Positions 31,661 to 44,076 of a stretch of 64,000 nt of DNA are shown in pieces (the first letter of the stretch is position 1; each line of letters starts with the position of its first letter). The stretch is from Agarophyton chilense (taxonomy: Eukaryota > Rhodophyta > Florideophyceae > Gracilariales > Gracilariaceae): positions 1,178,001-1,242,000 of the forward strand of contig JARGXX010000068.1 in assembly GCA_030374765.1 (NCBI GenBank), in the 5' to 3' direction. The notes beneath the pieces were generated by a model, which worked only from the letters and a program-made list of their open reading frames with translations, ran no database searches and was not told the origin of the DNA. Made by a program: the position numbers and the translations under genes.

Positions 31661-32084
31661 CACCGTAGAATACAATAAATAAAGTCTATCCTAAATAGCT
31701 AAATGTCGGTCTAACAAAAGGGGCCAATCTGGCGGCCACGTGTCGCGCGGGCGCTGCGGCCACGTGTATGGCACCCGGTCCCGCCGGTGCATCACCGGCG
31801 TTCCGGGTGTCGCCAAGAAAGCGGATTACTCCTACTCATAACGAGGTTGCACGCTGGAGGCTCCGGAAAAAACTTAAGTTCCCAAAAACCTCCCTGGAGG
31901 ACGTTGCTCTTCAAAAAACAAGGAAAAGATACCGTATATTCCAGGAGATTCTCGGAAGTGCTACTCCAGCTTGGGTAGACCTTGAACGAATGCGGATTGA
32001 TTTTTCTTGACCAATGTCCGCGGACGAAACGAGGCATGTGGAGAGGAAATGCTGCTGTGGTCTATCGGCGGGAGAACTCCAGAA
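31661..32084. other. Spacer with two CACGTG boxes and a nested hairpin
   Basis: Two copies of ggccacgtgt lie near 31735 and 31760. A two-tier hairpin occupies 31773-31809: CACCCGG pairs with CCGGGTG outside, and CGCCGGTG (31782-31789) pairs with CACCGGCG (31793-31800) inside. The 80-codon frame at 31768-32010 is basic and has no domain. The stretch may be the upstream part of the Copia 5' LTR, but it does not match the 3' LTR by eye. Confidence 0.4.
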
Positions 32085-32819
32085 GGGACCAAGCGTCTTC
32101 CTTCCCACAATAAACTGTCCCTGTCACGGGTCCGAGTTATTATAGTCACAGGTATGGCACTATTTCATCGCTATAGCAACCTCTCACCCGTCCGGTGTAG
32201 ACACATAACTTACAAGTCTACTTCCGCCAAACCGTCATTCAAGTCGTATTCCGAACGTCAGTCTCCCGACGCCGAACGCGCAGCTCGCGCAAAAGCACGC
32301 CGATCTCGATCGCTGCGCAGGCAAAAGCTAATAGACCTACATTGGCAAATCACAAACACCGTTATGGAAGAAACACGGCACTCAACCAATGAAGAACCTC
32401 CTTAGCAGCAGCAAACGCTTCTACAACAACTACTGGAAAAGTTGCAAACAACGTCTTCGCACACGTCCACTAGGGACTTTAGAAACGAAAACCTAAAAGA
32501 TCTACCGAAAGCGAACTTCAAACACTGGAAGTCAGGACTTTTTGGTGTGCCAGCAAAGAACACATTCTCGGAAATCCTCACTGACGAATTTTCATTGAAC
32601 ACTGCCGAAAACAAGAAGGCCTTCGCCTCGTGTCCCTTGTTAATCAACAACAGTATCTTTAACGAAGTTCACAAACTGCTGCCAGACTCGATCTTATCCC
32701 AAACGCCCCAGATAGTAAAACATCTGAAGTCTTTTTTGGAAACTTCTGTACAAAAAGACATAGATCAACTCCTCTCCGAGGCCTACAGCCTCTGATTCGG
32801 CTCCTCAAATGGAATCGAG

Positions 32820-33452
32820 ACCAGGCATTCAGGAGACGCATCAGTAATGGTTTGGGCTGGAATCTTTACTAAGGAAGCAACTGAAATGGCTTTTGTTGAA
32901 ACTACTATGAACTCTGAGAAGTATGCTGAGGTTCTAGAAAACTATCTTTTACCTTTTGCATACTGTAAGCACGGAGAAGAATTCATTTTTCAGCAAGATA
33001 ATGCACCTGTGCATAAGTCCAATTCTATGAAACAGTGGTTCAAAAGTCTAAATATGTCGGTTATGGAATGGCCTGCGCGCTCTCCTGACCTCAACTCTAT
33101 CGAAAACATTTGGGGAATGTTGGCTAGAATGGATTATGGGCAAGGAAGGCAATTTGATACAGTTTTTGATCTAAAAAATTGTATCAAAGATTGATGGGAA
33201 AAGATTGACTGTAATGCTATCAATCCTTTTATAGAATCAATTCCAAAGCGTTGTATAAGTGTTATACAGGCTAAAGAAGCAAAAACAAACTTCTGAACTC
33301 GCGTTAGAATAAAAAGGATGCAATAATGGTTATGATTTTGAAACAGTTTTTTTACTTGAAAATTTTTTCACACTGATTTTCTTAGTTTTACTGTAGCCAA
33401 AACGTCGATTTTTGGAAAATTTACGGGAGGGATATGATTTTGAAACAGACTT
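32820..33452 (+). mobile_element. Tc1-type DNA transposon, copy A, left end missing
   Basis: Matches copy B from the MVWAGI region of the transposase to the right terminal repeat. It ends AAACAGACTT, then TA (33453-33454). The left half is absent. The coding frame is open for 115 codons at 32847-33194, then meets a stop where copy B has a Cys codon (KDCWEK). It lies in the gag part of the Copia element. Confidence 0.8.
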
Positions 33453-33847
33453 TATGTCGAAAAGCACAGAGCTTACCAAGCGCTTTTGATCGATACAGGC
33501 GCTTCGGATTTCAAATCCGAAATGAGAACCATCACACTTATTCTGATAGGCCAGTCATGCACAACGAATCCGTTCACGAATATCGCGGCTACCCTTCTCG
33601 TAGTTAACACTCCTCCCACAATAATGGAAACCAAGAAGGCCCTTGAGGCCTTTGCCTCAATCACGGCTCCCCAACATTTGCAGACACAAACCACCGTCGC
33701 CACTGCTGACAGTCGAAAAACCACCACCAGGTACCATGGCCCTACTACACTCTACGAAGCAAACTTGGGTAAGCGATTGAACGCGTTGAACAGAATGAAT
33801 GGTTATCTGCGCAACATCGATGAGCGAATGGAAGCACAGAGTACGTA

Positions 33848-35148
33848 CAGTGCGTTTCAAAAACATATCCCTTTACAAAAACTGCGCCAAAAAGGCATTT
33901 CACGTACTGTAGAGCACATTTCACAACAAATAAAAACCACTAAGTCAATAAAACTGTTTCAAAAGTATATCCTTTATACAATCATTCGCTCAATTATGGC
34001 TCGTGGCGCACCTCTGACACGCTCTAAACAGCTGGAAATCATGGAATTAGTAGGTCAGGGTATGATTCCAGCAGATATAGCCCGAAAACTCAAGCGCAGC
34101 CCAAAAACAATCAGCAACTTCATCAAAAACCCCGCTACATACAGAACAAAGCGTTCAACCGGCCGTCCTACGGCACTATCCCCGGCCGATAAGCGTGGAA
34201 TTAAGCGAGAACTATGCCGCAACACTTCATCTTGCGGGAAAATTGTCAAAAATCTAAATTTGCCTCTATCAAGATGTACAATATGGCGTGAAGTCAACCG
34301 TCAAAATTTGTTCAAGTACACAAAAATGAGGAAAACTTTTTTTTTTAAAAGATAATCACAAGAAAAATCGAGTTGAATGGTGTGCTCAAAAGGCTTATTG
34401 GAAAACGGAATGGAATAATGTTATCTTTTCCGACGAAAAAAAGTTTAACCTTGATGGTCCAGATTGCTATATATTTTATTGGCATGATCTACGAAAAGAA
34501 AAGAAGGAACTTGTGACTAGGCATTCAGGAGGCGCATCAGTAATGGTTTGGGCTGGAATCTCTACGAAAGGAGCAACTGATATGGCTTTTGTTGAAACTA
34601 CAATGAACTCTGGGAAGTATGCTGAGGTTCTAGAAAACTATCTTTTACCTTTTTCATACTGTATGCACGGAGAAGAATTCATTTTTCAGCAAGATAATGC
34701 ACCTGTGCATAAGTCCAATTCTATGAAACAGTGGTTCAATAGTCTAAATATGTCGGTTAGGGAATGGCCTGCGCGCTCTCCTGACCTAAACCCTATCGAA
34801 AACATTTCGGGAATGTTGGCCCGAATGGTTTATGGGCAAGTAAGGCAATTTGATACAGTTTTTGATCTGAAAAATTGTATCAAAGATTGCTGGGAAAAGA
34901 TTGACTGTAATGCTATCAATCCTTTTATAGAATCAATGCCAAAGCGTTGTATAAGTGTTATACAGGCTAGAGGAGCAAAAATAAACTACTGAACTCGCGT
35001 TAGAATAAAAAGGATGCAATAAAGGTTATGATTTTGAAACAGTTTTTTTACTTGAAAATTTTTTCACACTGTTTTTGTTAGTTTTACTGTAGCCAAAACG
35101 TCGATTTCTGGAAAATTTGCGCGAGGGATATGATTTTGAAACAGACTT
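33848..35148 (+). mobile_element. Tc1-family DNA transposon, copy B, nearly whole (1301 bp)
   Basis: Bounded by TA duplications (33846-33847 and 35149-35150). The terminal inverted repeats carry CGTTTCAAAAACATATCCC at left and its near complement at right. Each end also has an inner copy of the binding repeat, at 33954-33974 and 35023-35042, about 100 bp inside. This is the IR/DR layout known from some Tc1 families. Length and ends are those of a full element. It sits in the Copia gag region. Confidence 0.88.
33996..34992 (+). pseudogene. Tc1-type transposase (DD34E), frameshifted
   Basis: Starts at MARGAPLTRSKQLEIM. It has a helix-turn-helix (LVGQGMIPADIARKLKRSPK), a GRPTALS hook, then the catalytic triad: SDEKKF, QQDNAPVHK and SPDLNPIEN. 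Thirty-four residues separate the second Asp from the Glu (DD34E, Tc1 proper). The frame changes at a T-run around 34337-34346, so the N-terminal DNA-binding part (to 34355) and the catalytic part (to 34992) are in different frames. The rest is intact, so the loss looks recent. Confidence 0.85.
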
Positions 35149-38100
35149 TACCAATATCAACGCAGTAGCGGTACCGACTCAGGACCACCAGGACGTGCTC
35201 GCCCATATAGGAAGCCCCAAGCCCGCAAAGCGTTGGGAAACAGTGCAATTGCACAACAGCAAGGGCCCAACTCCCCAGCCAATGATGACAGCCACTCCCA
35301 GATCGCACAGGCGATACAAGCCATACAAGAGGCGCAGAAACCTCGAGATATTGACTCCGACAGTAAGTACATTCTCGACTCTGGAGCTTACCTGTCGCAC
35401 ACAAACATCTGACCTTCAGACTCTCAGCCAACAAGACATCCTACGTGCACCGTCACCGCAAACGCATCTTCTATCCCCGTCAAGATGAAGGGCACCCTGA
35501 AAATAGTCACTGATCGCGGGCACACTCTTAGGTTGCAGTCTCTAGTCTCCAAGCAGATGCGTAACACGCTGCTTTTAGGACATGACCTTGCGGAGAAGTT
35601 TGGCCTCGTCATATTTTGCCCAAACAAATCATACATATTGCAGACAAAACCGAGAATGAAAATAATCGGCACAGCAACGTGATCTGCCGATGGATACACG
35701 ATAGACGTTAATGTGAACGACGTAACCCCTGCAACCTCTTGCAGTATCCGTACTTTCATTAATACACCCGAGACCAAACCACAGTCGAGTCAACCTACAC
35801 ACAATACTCCAAAAACTGCTTCAAGTCGGCGGAAACCCACCACAAACAAACGGAAACAAGCCTGAGTCAAAAGTAGGACAATCAACCCAAGCATCCAGAA
35901 GACCGAAAACCCCAAAGACCCGATCGCCAAAGCGTTCCACGAATGGTACCTCAAGTACAACCATGTATCCCTGCGTACCTTACAGACAATGGCAAAGCAC
36001 GACCTCCTCCACCTGCCTTCTATACTGAAAAGCAACCCACACCCTCTATCTTGCTCTGCATGTGCTCACGTCAAAAGTCGACCGCGCCAACACAAGCGCG
36101 CGCCCCACGACTACCAAATTAGTCAGTCGCTTTCTTCAGATATATGCGGTCCAATGCCCACTGAATCGCACTACGGAAACAAGTACTTTGCCGTCTTTCT
36201 GGAAACAAAATCAAAATTCCTCATTGTCCTTTTCATGTCGAGCAGAACAAAATTGCTACGAAACATCACCGACGTGATGGCATTAATGAAAAACAAGTTC
36301 GGATCTGCACCTCTGATAGTCACATCTGATAATGCCGGGGAGTTCGTATCCTTTGCTGCACGAAAACTGTTTTCACCATACGGCACCACTCCCCGACCCT
36401 CTACCCCACACAGTCCCCAGTAAAAATCTCTCGCCGAAAGAGTAATAGGCACAATCATCCGCGCTTATGCCCGCAAACCTTAACCACGCTGGATTCCCCG
36501 ACGAGTTCTGGGAAGACGCTCTGCGAGACGTAGTGTTCAAGTAAAACAGAATGGTGCACTCCTCAACACGCCAGATCCCGTTTACAGCCTGGCATCAACA
36601 GGCCCCGACTTTCCCACAAGCGTTCGCCTTCGGCCAACTCTGCCTCGCACCAATCATCGCGGACAAAACCGCAATGAAGAAACTGGACTCCCGTGGATCC
36701 ATCGTGAGGTATCTGTACGGCATTAACGATTCTCACATCATGGTACAGGACACACGATCTGGAAAACGCAAACAAATACGCGCCCTCGACTTCAAACCAT
36801 ATCCAACCTCCAACGACCCAGTGAAGACCAACACCATGGTATTCAAATGCTTTAAGCCACACCCGACGCCCTCACTAATCTAGAACCACACACCGGCGCC
36901 CACCTCCCGTCCACAAGCTCACAAGTACCCAGACTCCCCGCTCTTGGCTGAAGCTCACAACGCAGAAATCGATAAACTCGAGCAACTTGAAGTCATCAAG
37001 TGGCTGCCACCGTCGCAACTGCCTAAACGCCTCATTCCACTCACCATGAAATATCGCTACAACAGGGACAACTCGGGCACCATTAGCGAACGCAAAGCCC
37101 GCTTGGCAGTTTGCTGAGACCGAATGCGGGCGTTTGATGATTACAACCCCGAACACACGTCGGCTCACTTTGCCCAAAAGGAAACTGTACGACTGTTCAT
37201 TGCACTGGCCGCCACATACCGCCTCCGCTTGGAGCTCTTCGACGTCACCACAGCTTAGCCTCACGAAAAAAAAAACGGTTTGAGAAGCCAGTCTACGTGC
37301 GGCAACACCCACTTTTTGAAGGAACTTTCAAACACAAAACCCCTGGGGGCCAACTACCCCGCAAGCTCTATGGAAATCCATCTGGGTTTTATTACTATCT
37401 TGAAGGCGCTATCGCTTGCCTTCTGGCCCTTGGATACCGACAATCACAAGACGACCCTTACCTGTTTATGTCAATTCATGACCCTGGTTCATACACCGTA
37501 GTTTGCCTCAACAGTGACGATTTCCTAGTCGCTTCCACTCATAACCATCTCGTGGACAAGCTCTACCTCCAACTACAATCGAAATATGCAATTCGCCGCA
37601 TCAGAAAGCCGACGCTCTACCTTGGGTGGAAAATACAATACCATCACAATGGCATCTTCGTGAATCAGCCAACATATATAGAAAACGCTTTATCGATCCC
37701 CAAAATTGCAAAATGTAACCCTCGTGTTACCCCCCACGCCCCCAAGCAATCCTTTAAGGCCCCCTGCAAATCAGACACATTCACACCCGAGTATAACGCC
37801 GTCTACCGCCAGCTTATCGGTGCTCTGAGATGGATCGCTGACTGCACCCGCCCCGACATAGCATTTTCCGTCGCTAAACTAGCTCGTGCCTTGAAAAATA
37901 CTACTGTCAGGCACATACGCTTGGCAAAAGAACTTCTACGATACCTCAAGGGCACACAAGACTATGGCATTTTCTATCGTTTTGGAAGCAACACCCGCAC
38001 TCTTCTCGATAAAGCCACATACACAGACTCAGACTTTGCCTCGGATGAAACTACGCACAAGTCCGTTACTGGATATATCATCACTTTCCATAACGCTCCC

Positions 38101-38724
38101 GTAGCATGGTCTTCCTCACAGCAGTCTACCGTCGCCCTTTCTACGGCCGAAGCGTAATACGTTGCCGCGACCTCCGCGGTCCAATCTACTATATTTCTTC
38201 GACGAATGGTTAAGTTTCTCCAACTACACACCAACGAGCCATCCCTGTGCTACACAGAAAACCAGACGGCCATCGCAATTGCCAAAAGCATTGGGCACTC
38301 AAAGCGAAGAAAGCTTATTGACGTGCGCCACCACATCTTACGCCACCATATCTGCAACAAAACAATCGCCATAAAGCACATCCCCTCTTCCCAGAACGTG
38401 GCGGACATCCTAACGAAGTCCACGCAATGCAATATATTCACCCATTTGCGTAACAAACACCAAATTCTTCAAACCAAACAGGTCGCCGAGAATGGTAGAA
38501 TTGAGGAGGCGTGTTGTCACAAGGGCAACCTTTGCTCATCAAAGAACAATTCCACCTCCTCAGTTTAACCCTCATCATCCTTCAGTTGTCACAACGCCTG
38601 TGTCCACGTAACACACGATACGGAGACGCGAACGACGCCGCCGGTACAGGTGACTAAAGGGATCGAGCGTCTTCCTTCCCCCAATAAGCTTTTTCTGTCA
38701 CGGGTCCGAGTTATTGTAGACACA

Positions 38725-39685
38725 GACGCTAGAAAAAAATTAAGAAAAAGGCAATCATAAGCCGCAGCAAAATGCCCCGGCATCTGAGAATATTTCTCAA
38801 ATTTAACTCTTTCTTCCAAAATAAAATGTAGATATATCTTTTGAACAGCACGGTACGTCTCAAAGCGATTTAACCGGGTCTCATTGCTAAATATATGTAC
38901 GACGCTCGTCTCTTTCTATACTGCAGATCTTAACGCAAACCAACTCGTACCACGGCAACATACATTTTGGGCTTAGGGAAGATATAAGAGGTTTTCGTGT
39001 TTCGACCGAGATCGCCGAACGTTAGAATGGCCCCCAAAATGTTGTGGTGACGCCAAAGGTGCTTTACGGAGCCCTCCGTATACGACACACATGGACGCGC
39101 ATGCAGCTCGATTCATCCAAACGTTCAGCAAGCCGACTATAAATCGAAACAGGCAGAATACGGCGTTCACGGTAATCGACTATATTTGTTTGAATTTGAG
39201 CGACTATTTGCAGTCGTTCTAAAATAGTTCCGATCATGAAGAATAACAAAGAACACAAAATTTTACACCATCCCTACATTGTTTGATCGACCTGTTTTGT
39301 CGTTTTGATCCGTTATCGACCCCTCTTCGCCCCTTGGTCATGACCAAAAAACCAATATAGCTCTACCGACATAACAGTAACATCTGCAAAATAGCAGACT
39401 ACAAGAACTACGATAATCACTCTGTTTCGCCCATATTATTTGCTACAAATGTTTCAGCAGCTCTCCACTGCTAACCCAAAGTAAGAAACCAGAGAATCTA
39501 AAAATCACTGCAGTGTCTGGAAAGAATCTCGCCTCGCCACAAAACTAACGACTAAAAAAATGTCCTATCGATTTGAAAAAAAGAAGAACTGTGGTATTCG
39601 ACATTTACATTCAATCAGAAGGTTTTACACAAATAATCAATAGACTGTATTCCAATACGCGCTCTTTCTACTGTAACTTTTTTCA
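38725..39685. other. About 1 kb of AT-rich DNA, nothing recognised
   Basis: Lies between the Copia element and the coding-like stretch that follows. Short minus-strand frames at 38973-39258 have no domain. Confidence 0.4.
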
Positions 39686-40540
39686 ATGGCTCACAATAAA
39701 GCAAACGTAAAAGAGAGCACCCCAGAGATGAAGCAGTTAAAACGCATAAGAAAGGAGAAAAATGACAAGAGCTTAGTTTGGAGTGACTTCCAGAGCTCAG
39801 CCCTCTCACTTGCGGCATTGAAAGTCCTTTTAGACCCAGCGATATTCGTTCTGGTATGAATATTGTTGAGAAAGCGAGAAGAATGCGTGCATGATTCATT
39901 AAATAGTTACAGCGCCCAACTGGGGCGTGCAACGTGGAAGAAAAAGGAGACCACCACTACCGCTGGTGAGACGGACGTTCGGTACAAGCGCTGTTTGGAC
40001 AGTATGAGATCAATCGAAGGGAATGCATCACATTTCACGTCTGTTTTAAAATATTCAAAGGTGCACAACTTACTGGGAATCGATCGGAAGAAGAACTACC
40101 GCGGTGTGCTTCACTAATGTACAGTGATAGCAGCAAAGTTACCTCATATTTGTATGATTGCATCCGTAAAAAAGATAATCACATTGGAAAGCTGTCTAAA
40201 TTCATGACTGCGTATGCAGTACTTCGAAAGTCAGAGAACATGCTGGAGGCGGTGGTGATCGATGGTGACATGCAGTCAAAAGTAAATCGCGGCAAAGGCG
40301 TCGAAGCGGCGAAGAAACAGAAGACAGAGCAAATGGAGAAGACTAAAGACACGGATTCGAGCGGCATAACGCCCAGTGTAAAACGAATTTATGATCAAGG
40401 CATTGTATCCAAAAGAGAAGTAGTAGGATTGAAGTTGAAGTACCACAAGAAAGAATGATTGGGAAATGGCGAAGACGTTACTAGGACCAGGATCCGATTC
40501 CACACGTGAAGAAAGAATCACAATTTCAGCGTTGTTGAAA
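39686..40540 (+). pseudogene. Coding-like stretches of an unrecognised Lys-rich protein, split by the chromovirus
   Basis: From the ATG at 39686 (MAHNKANVKES) several protein-like stretches follow, in more than one frame. They are basic and Lys/Ser-rich, e.g. RYKRCLDSMRSIEGNASHF, SKFMTAYAVLRKSENMLEAV and EMAKTLLGPGSD. A coding-like stretch (LMKRLHKSSKDNCDS and on, to about 51094) continues in the same frame beyond the chromovirus when one target duplication is counted. It could be the Myb/SANT-like second gene that PIF/Harbinger elements carry, since a Harbinger transposase lies convergent at 51240-52517. No Myb tryptophan pattern is clear, so this is a guess. Confidence 0.35.
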
Positions 40541-40544
40541 CAGC

Positions 40545-41211
40545 TGTAGTATTCTACTATGTCGGGGAATCCGATAGGTTGGTTTTTCGCGAAGTCGCGG
40601 TTGGAACTCATAAGTGAGTGATATCATCAGCATTGTGATATGAAACGGCAAACCGCGTAGGATGCCTAGAGGAAGAATTTCTTAGTGGAACACGTGGCGT
40701 CATGGGTCGAGTGGCTTGCAACGGCACATGTAGTGGCGATCCACGTGGCTGGTTTTACTACCCTTTGTAGCTAGACGTCCATTAGGGACAATACCCATAC
40801 AGTGGTTTGGCTAAGTGGCTGACCACTGGGTATTATTTATATATTTATTTGGGCACTCACCCTGGTACACAGTATATAGTGTACCAGAGGTGAGCGCCGA
40901 CTCCAAGTAAAGGAGACAACATGGGCATCATGACTATTCTGTTCCTCGCTTAGGATTCCTTAACCGGAGATCCGGACGAGCTATAATAGATATTCAGCCC
41001 CCAACCACTTCACGAGCCGTCTCGTACCTACGTTCCATCAACGTTTTACAGTTGCACTGTTCACCCTCGCTGGCGAGTAGTGGCCTTACACCCCACTTCC
41101 AGCTCGCTGGTGTTGTAGCTCTACCACCCCTTTTCCTTCGCCGCAAGCGACCCATCGCCAGTTCGAACGCTGTCGCAGGTGTCTGCTCTCTCCGTTAGAG
41201 CGGATACTACA
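40545..41211 (+). repeat. 5' LTR of the chromovirus
   Basis: Starts TGTAGTATTC and ends GATACTACA. It contains the TATA-like tattatttatatattt near 40830-40846 and, just downstream, a 47-bp palindrome (40852-40898). The likely transcription start is near the palindrome. Confidence 0.92.
40852..40898. repeat. 47-bp palindrome in the LTR
   Basis: CTGGTACAC (40862-40870) pairs perfectly with GTGTACCAG (40879-40887) around an 8-base AT loop. The outer arms GGCACTCACC and GGTGAGCGCC pair with one wobble. It is conserved in the other LTR (50613-50659) and in the inverted solo LTR. Confidence 0.85.
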
Positions 41212-43411
41212 AGTGGTCTCCCGACTTAGAACTACTGTGGTCAGCTGCATTGAACAATTCGTTCCTGGAACGTGGAATCGTTATCAATACTTCGAAGAAG
41301 TGGAATCACTACAGTTATTGTTTATCTAACCACCTCCGGAAATTGCGGAATTCATCGTGGTTGAACACGTGGTCGAGAAGTCGAAGACACCATTTGGTTC
41401 GCACCTTGACTCAGGTTTGGTCTAGGATGCCGAAGACCCGAAGCCAGTCGAGTACTGGTCGCCCCGGTCCTGCGGCACCACCCCCGAAACCGAGGCTCGC
41501 CTCATCTGTTGAAGCCAGAGAGCGGCTGTATCGTCAAGCGATGTCGCGCTCACGCTTGGTGAATGATGAACGAGATCTCTCGGATGTACCGGCCCCTGTG
41601 GTAGCGGCAGTTGCGCCCCCCACAGAAGCCGTAGTTGACTCTGAGGTCGTAGGACCTCAAGGAGAAGATGATTTGCGCAGGGAAGTGCGTCGTCTCAAGT
41701 CTGAGTCAAGCGCTTCGCGTGTGCACATGGTTGCGTTGGAATCGAAGATCGCTGCTCTTATCGCTGATGTCGAACAATTACGCAGTGCGCATCAAGCACT
41801 CGTTCGTCAAGACGATGGGAAGCAGGTCTCTGCATCAGTGAAAACACTACGTGAGGATTTGAACCATCTACTGGAGAGGTACGGGAATACGCCCGATGCG
41901 CTACCCGGCTTAACCGTGGATGTAGAGGAAGTCCTCACTCGAGTTAACCCTCGTTTAGAACGCCTGGAGGCGGCAGTTCATGCGCAGGCTGCTGCTAGAC
42001 CAGTCGTGCGGGAAGAGGAAGGAGCTTCTTTGAAGGAAGCTCGTTCGAAGAAGTCGAAGTCACGACGTAAGAAGCGGAAGTCCGCACGTGATTTGAGTGA
42101 TGAATCCTCAAGTACGGAGGGCTTCAGTTCCAGTACTGATGATTCTGATGATTCAGATACGTCAGATGACGACGACAGTGATGATGGTCATCGAAGGTCC
42201 CGATCTGAGAAGAAAAATACGTCTTCGTGATTAATGAGAAAAAAAGGCTCACCTTACAGAGGATTGAAGGTGCTCCCGTGCACGAATCCGCTTTATTGGA
42301 AGGTCCTGAATTACAGGTACTACCGTCTGAAGGTGAAGAGCAAGAAGCGCTCAGGACGCAAAACCGCGAAGGTGAAGGATCACATCAAACGATTGAAGAT
42401 CGGCCTTAGTGATTTAACATTTGATGGGAAAACCCCCATTCTCGTTACCGAGGTTCTCACTCGATTCGTTGCCGAAGCAGACACTCTAGAGATGAGTGAA
42501 CCACAGGCATTTGTGTCTTTACCACACTTCCTGAAGGCTTTTGCTTTAGAGCAATATTGTTCCGTTTGCAGATCATTGACAGCCGATGAAGGCGGCGTTA
42601 CCTCATGGCCAGAGGCGGTGTAGTATTTGCTGCGCAGTTACACGACTTCAAACGCGATACGTCAGGCGATCCTGGACCTAAGGGATGTGACCCAAAAGCC
42701 TGAGGAGGCCGAAGCGGAGTACAGCTCAAGGCTTACCAAAGCTTCAGTCCGCTGTGGAAACGTCTACTCGACGGAGGACAAGATTACCTTGTACATCGAC
42801 GGGCTGGACCCGAGAATCAAGTCGTTGGTAGCTCGATATCGAGAGAAGCATGGAAAAGTCTCCTTTTTGGAGTTAGTTCAGTTTGCGAACGCTGAAGGAG
42901 ACGCGGCCAGAGCGCGTGGTAGCCCCCGTCGTTCAGTGGCTTTTGGAACCTCAATGGGTAAGGAGAAGATCTCCGCCAGAGTTAATCAGCGCAGCAAACT
43001 GCTACATCTGGAATCTCCAGTTGACTCGCGAAAATGGTCGTTGGCACCCAAAGGGAGTGACTCGCATGAGGAGGCGGTCCATTTAATGGAATATACGGAC
43101 TCTTCTGTGCCTACAGTGGATCTCCCACACTCGGAGTCTCAGGACGAGGAAGCCGTAATGGCTATGGAGGGCCGTCGCCCTATGTACCGTCCCTACACGG
43201 TGCCACCACAAGGAGGTTTTAAAAACGGAAAACCCGGATGGGTGGATACTTGCACGGCATACCGTTCACAATTTATGTTGACCAACCGTCGTGACGGTTT
43301 GATATATTATTCATGTTATGGAAAACACCATTTGATTGCAGAATGCACGCTTCCTGCAAAGGATCTGAGTCGTATTATGACGAATTATGAAGCACTCTCA
43401 GAAGAGGAAAG

Positions 43412-44076
43412 TGTAGTATCCGCGCTAACGGAGAGAGCAGACACCTGCGAAAGCGTTCGGACTGCCGATGGGTCGCTTGCGGCGAAGGAAAAGGGGTGGT
43501 AGAGCTACAACACCAGCGAGCTGGAAGTAGGGTGTAAGGCCACTACTAGCCAGCGAGGGTGAACAGTTCAAATGTAAAACATTGATGGAACGTAGGTACG
43601 AGACGGCTCGTGAAGTGGTTGGGGGCTGAATATCTATTATAGCTCGTCCGGATCTCCGGTTAAGGAATCCTAAGCGAGGAACAGAATAGTCATGATGCCC
43701 ATGTTGTCTCCTTTACTTGGAGTCGGCGCTCACCTCTGGTACACTATATACTGTGTACCAGGGTGAGTGCCCAAATAAATATATAAATAATACCCAGTGG
43801 TCAGCCACTTAGCCAATCCACTGTATGGGTATGGTCCCTAATGGACGTCTAGCTACAAAGGGTAGTAAAACCAGCCACGTGGATCGCCACTACATGCGCC
43901 GTTGCAAGCCACTCCACTCGTGATGCCACTTGTTCCAACAATGTACCCTGCCTCCTGGTATCCTACGCGGTGTGTCGCATTTTATCCTAGCACTGACCAG
44001 GCCACTCAGTAATTAGTTTCAAACGCGACTTTGCGACAAAGAAACCATCGGAAGGCCGAAGTAGTTGAATACTACA
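43412..44076 (-). repeat. Inverted solo LTR of a related chromovirus, inside gag
   Basis: A 665-bp sequence reads as the reverse complement of the flanking LTRs, from TGTAGTATCC to GAATACTACA. It is bracketed by a perfect 5-bp duplication, GAAAG (43407-43411 and 44077-44081). That marks an independent insertion reduced to one LTR by recombination. The part matching R/U5 is close to the host LTR, whereas the U3-like end is strongly diverged, so it comes from a different subfamily. Confidence 0.9.

Larger units (their letters stand above)
32085..38724 (+). mobile_element. Ty1/Copia LTR retrotransposon, broken, hosting two Tc1 insertions
   Basis: The 3' LTR (about 38512-38724) follows a purine tract and begins TGTTGTCAC. 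Its last 70 bp recur at about 32085-32150, marking the 5' LTR end; a GGTAT primer-site-like start follows. Parts in Copia order: gag-like sequence (32160-33800), aspartic-protease-like stretch (about 35340-35690), integrase (about 35990-36550), reverse transcriptase and RNase H (about 36900-38440). It is recognisable by the LDSG-type protease motif, the integrase core and the Copia RNase H end. The element is clearly broken, with many breaks across several frames, and is an old copy. The two LTR ends differ visibly, which supports age. Confidence 0.85.

Noticed and set aside
34337-34346. Programmed frameshift in the Tc1 transposase
   Set aside because: Tc1 elements are not known to use one; slippage in a long T-run is the simpler explanation.
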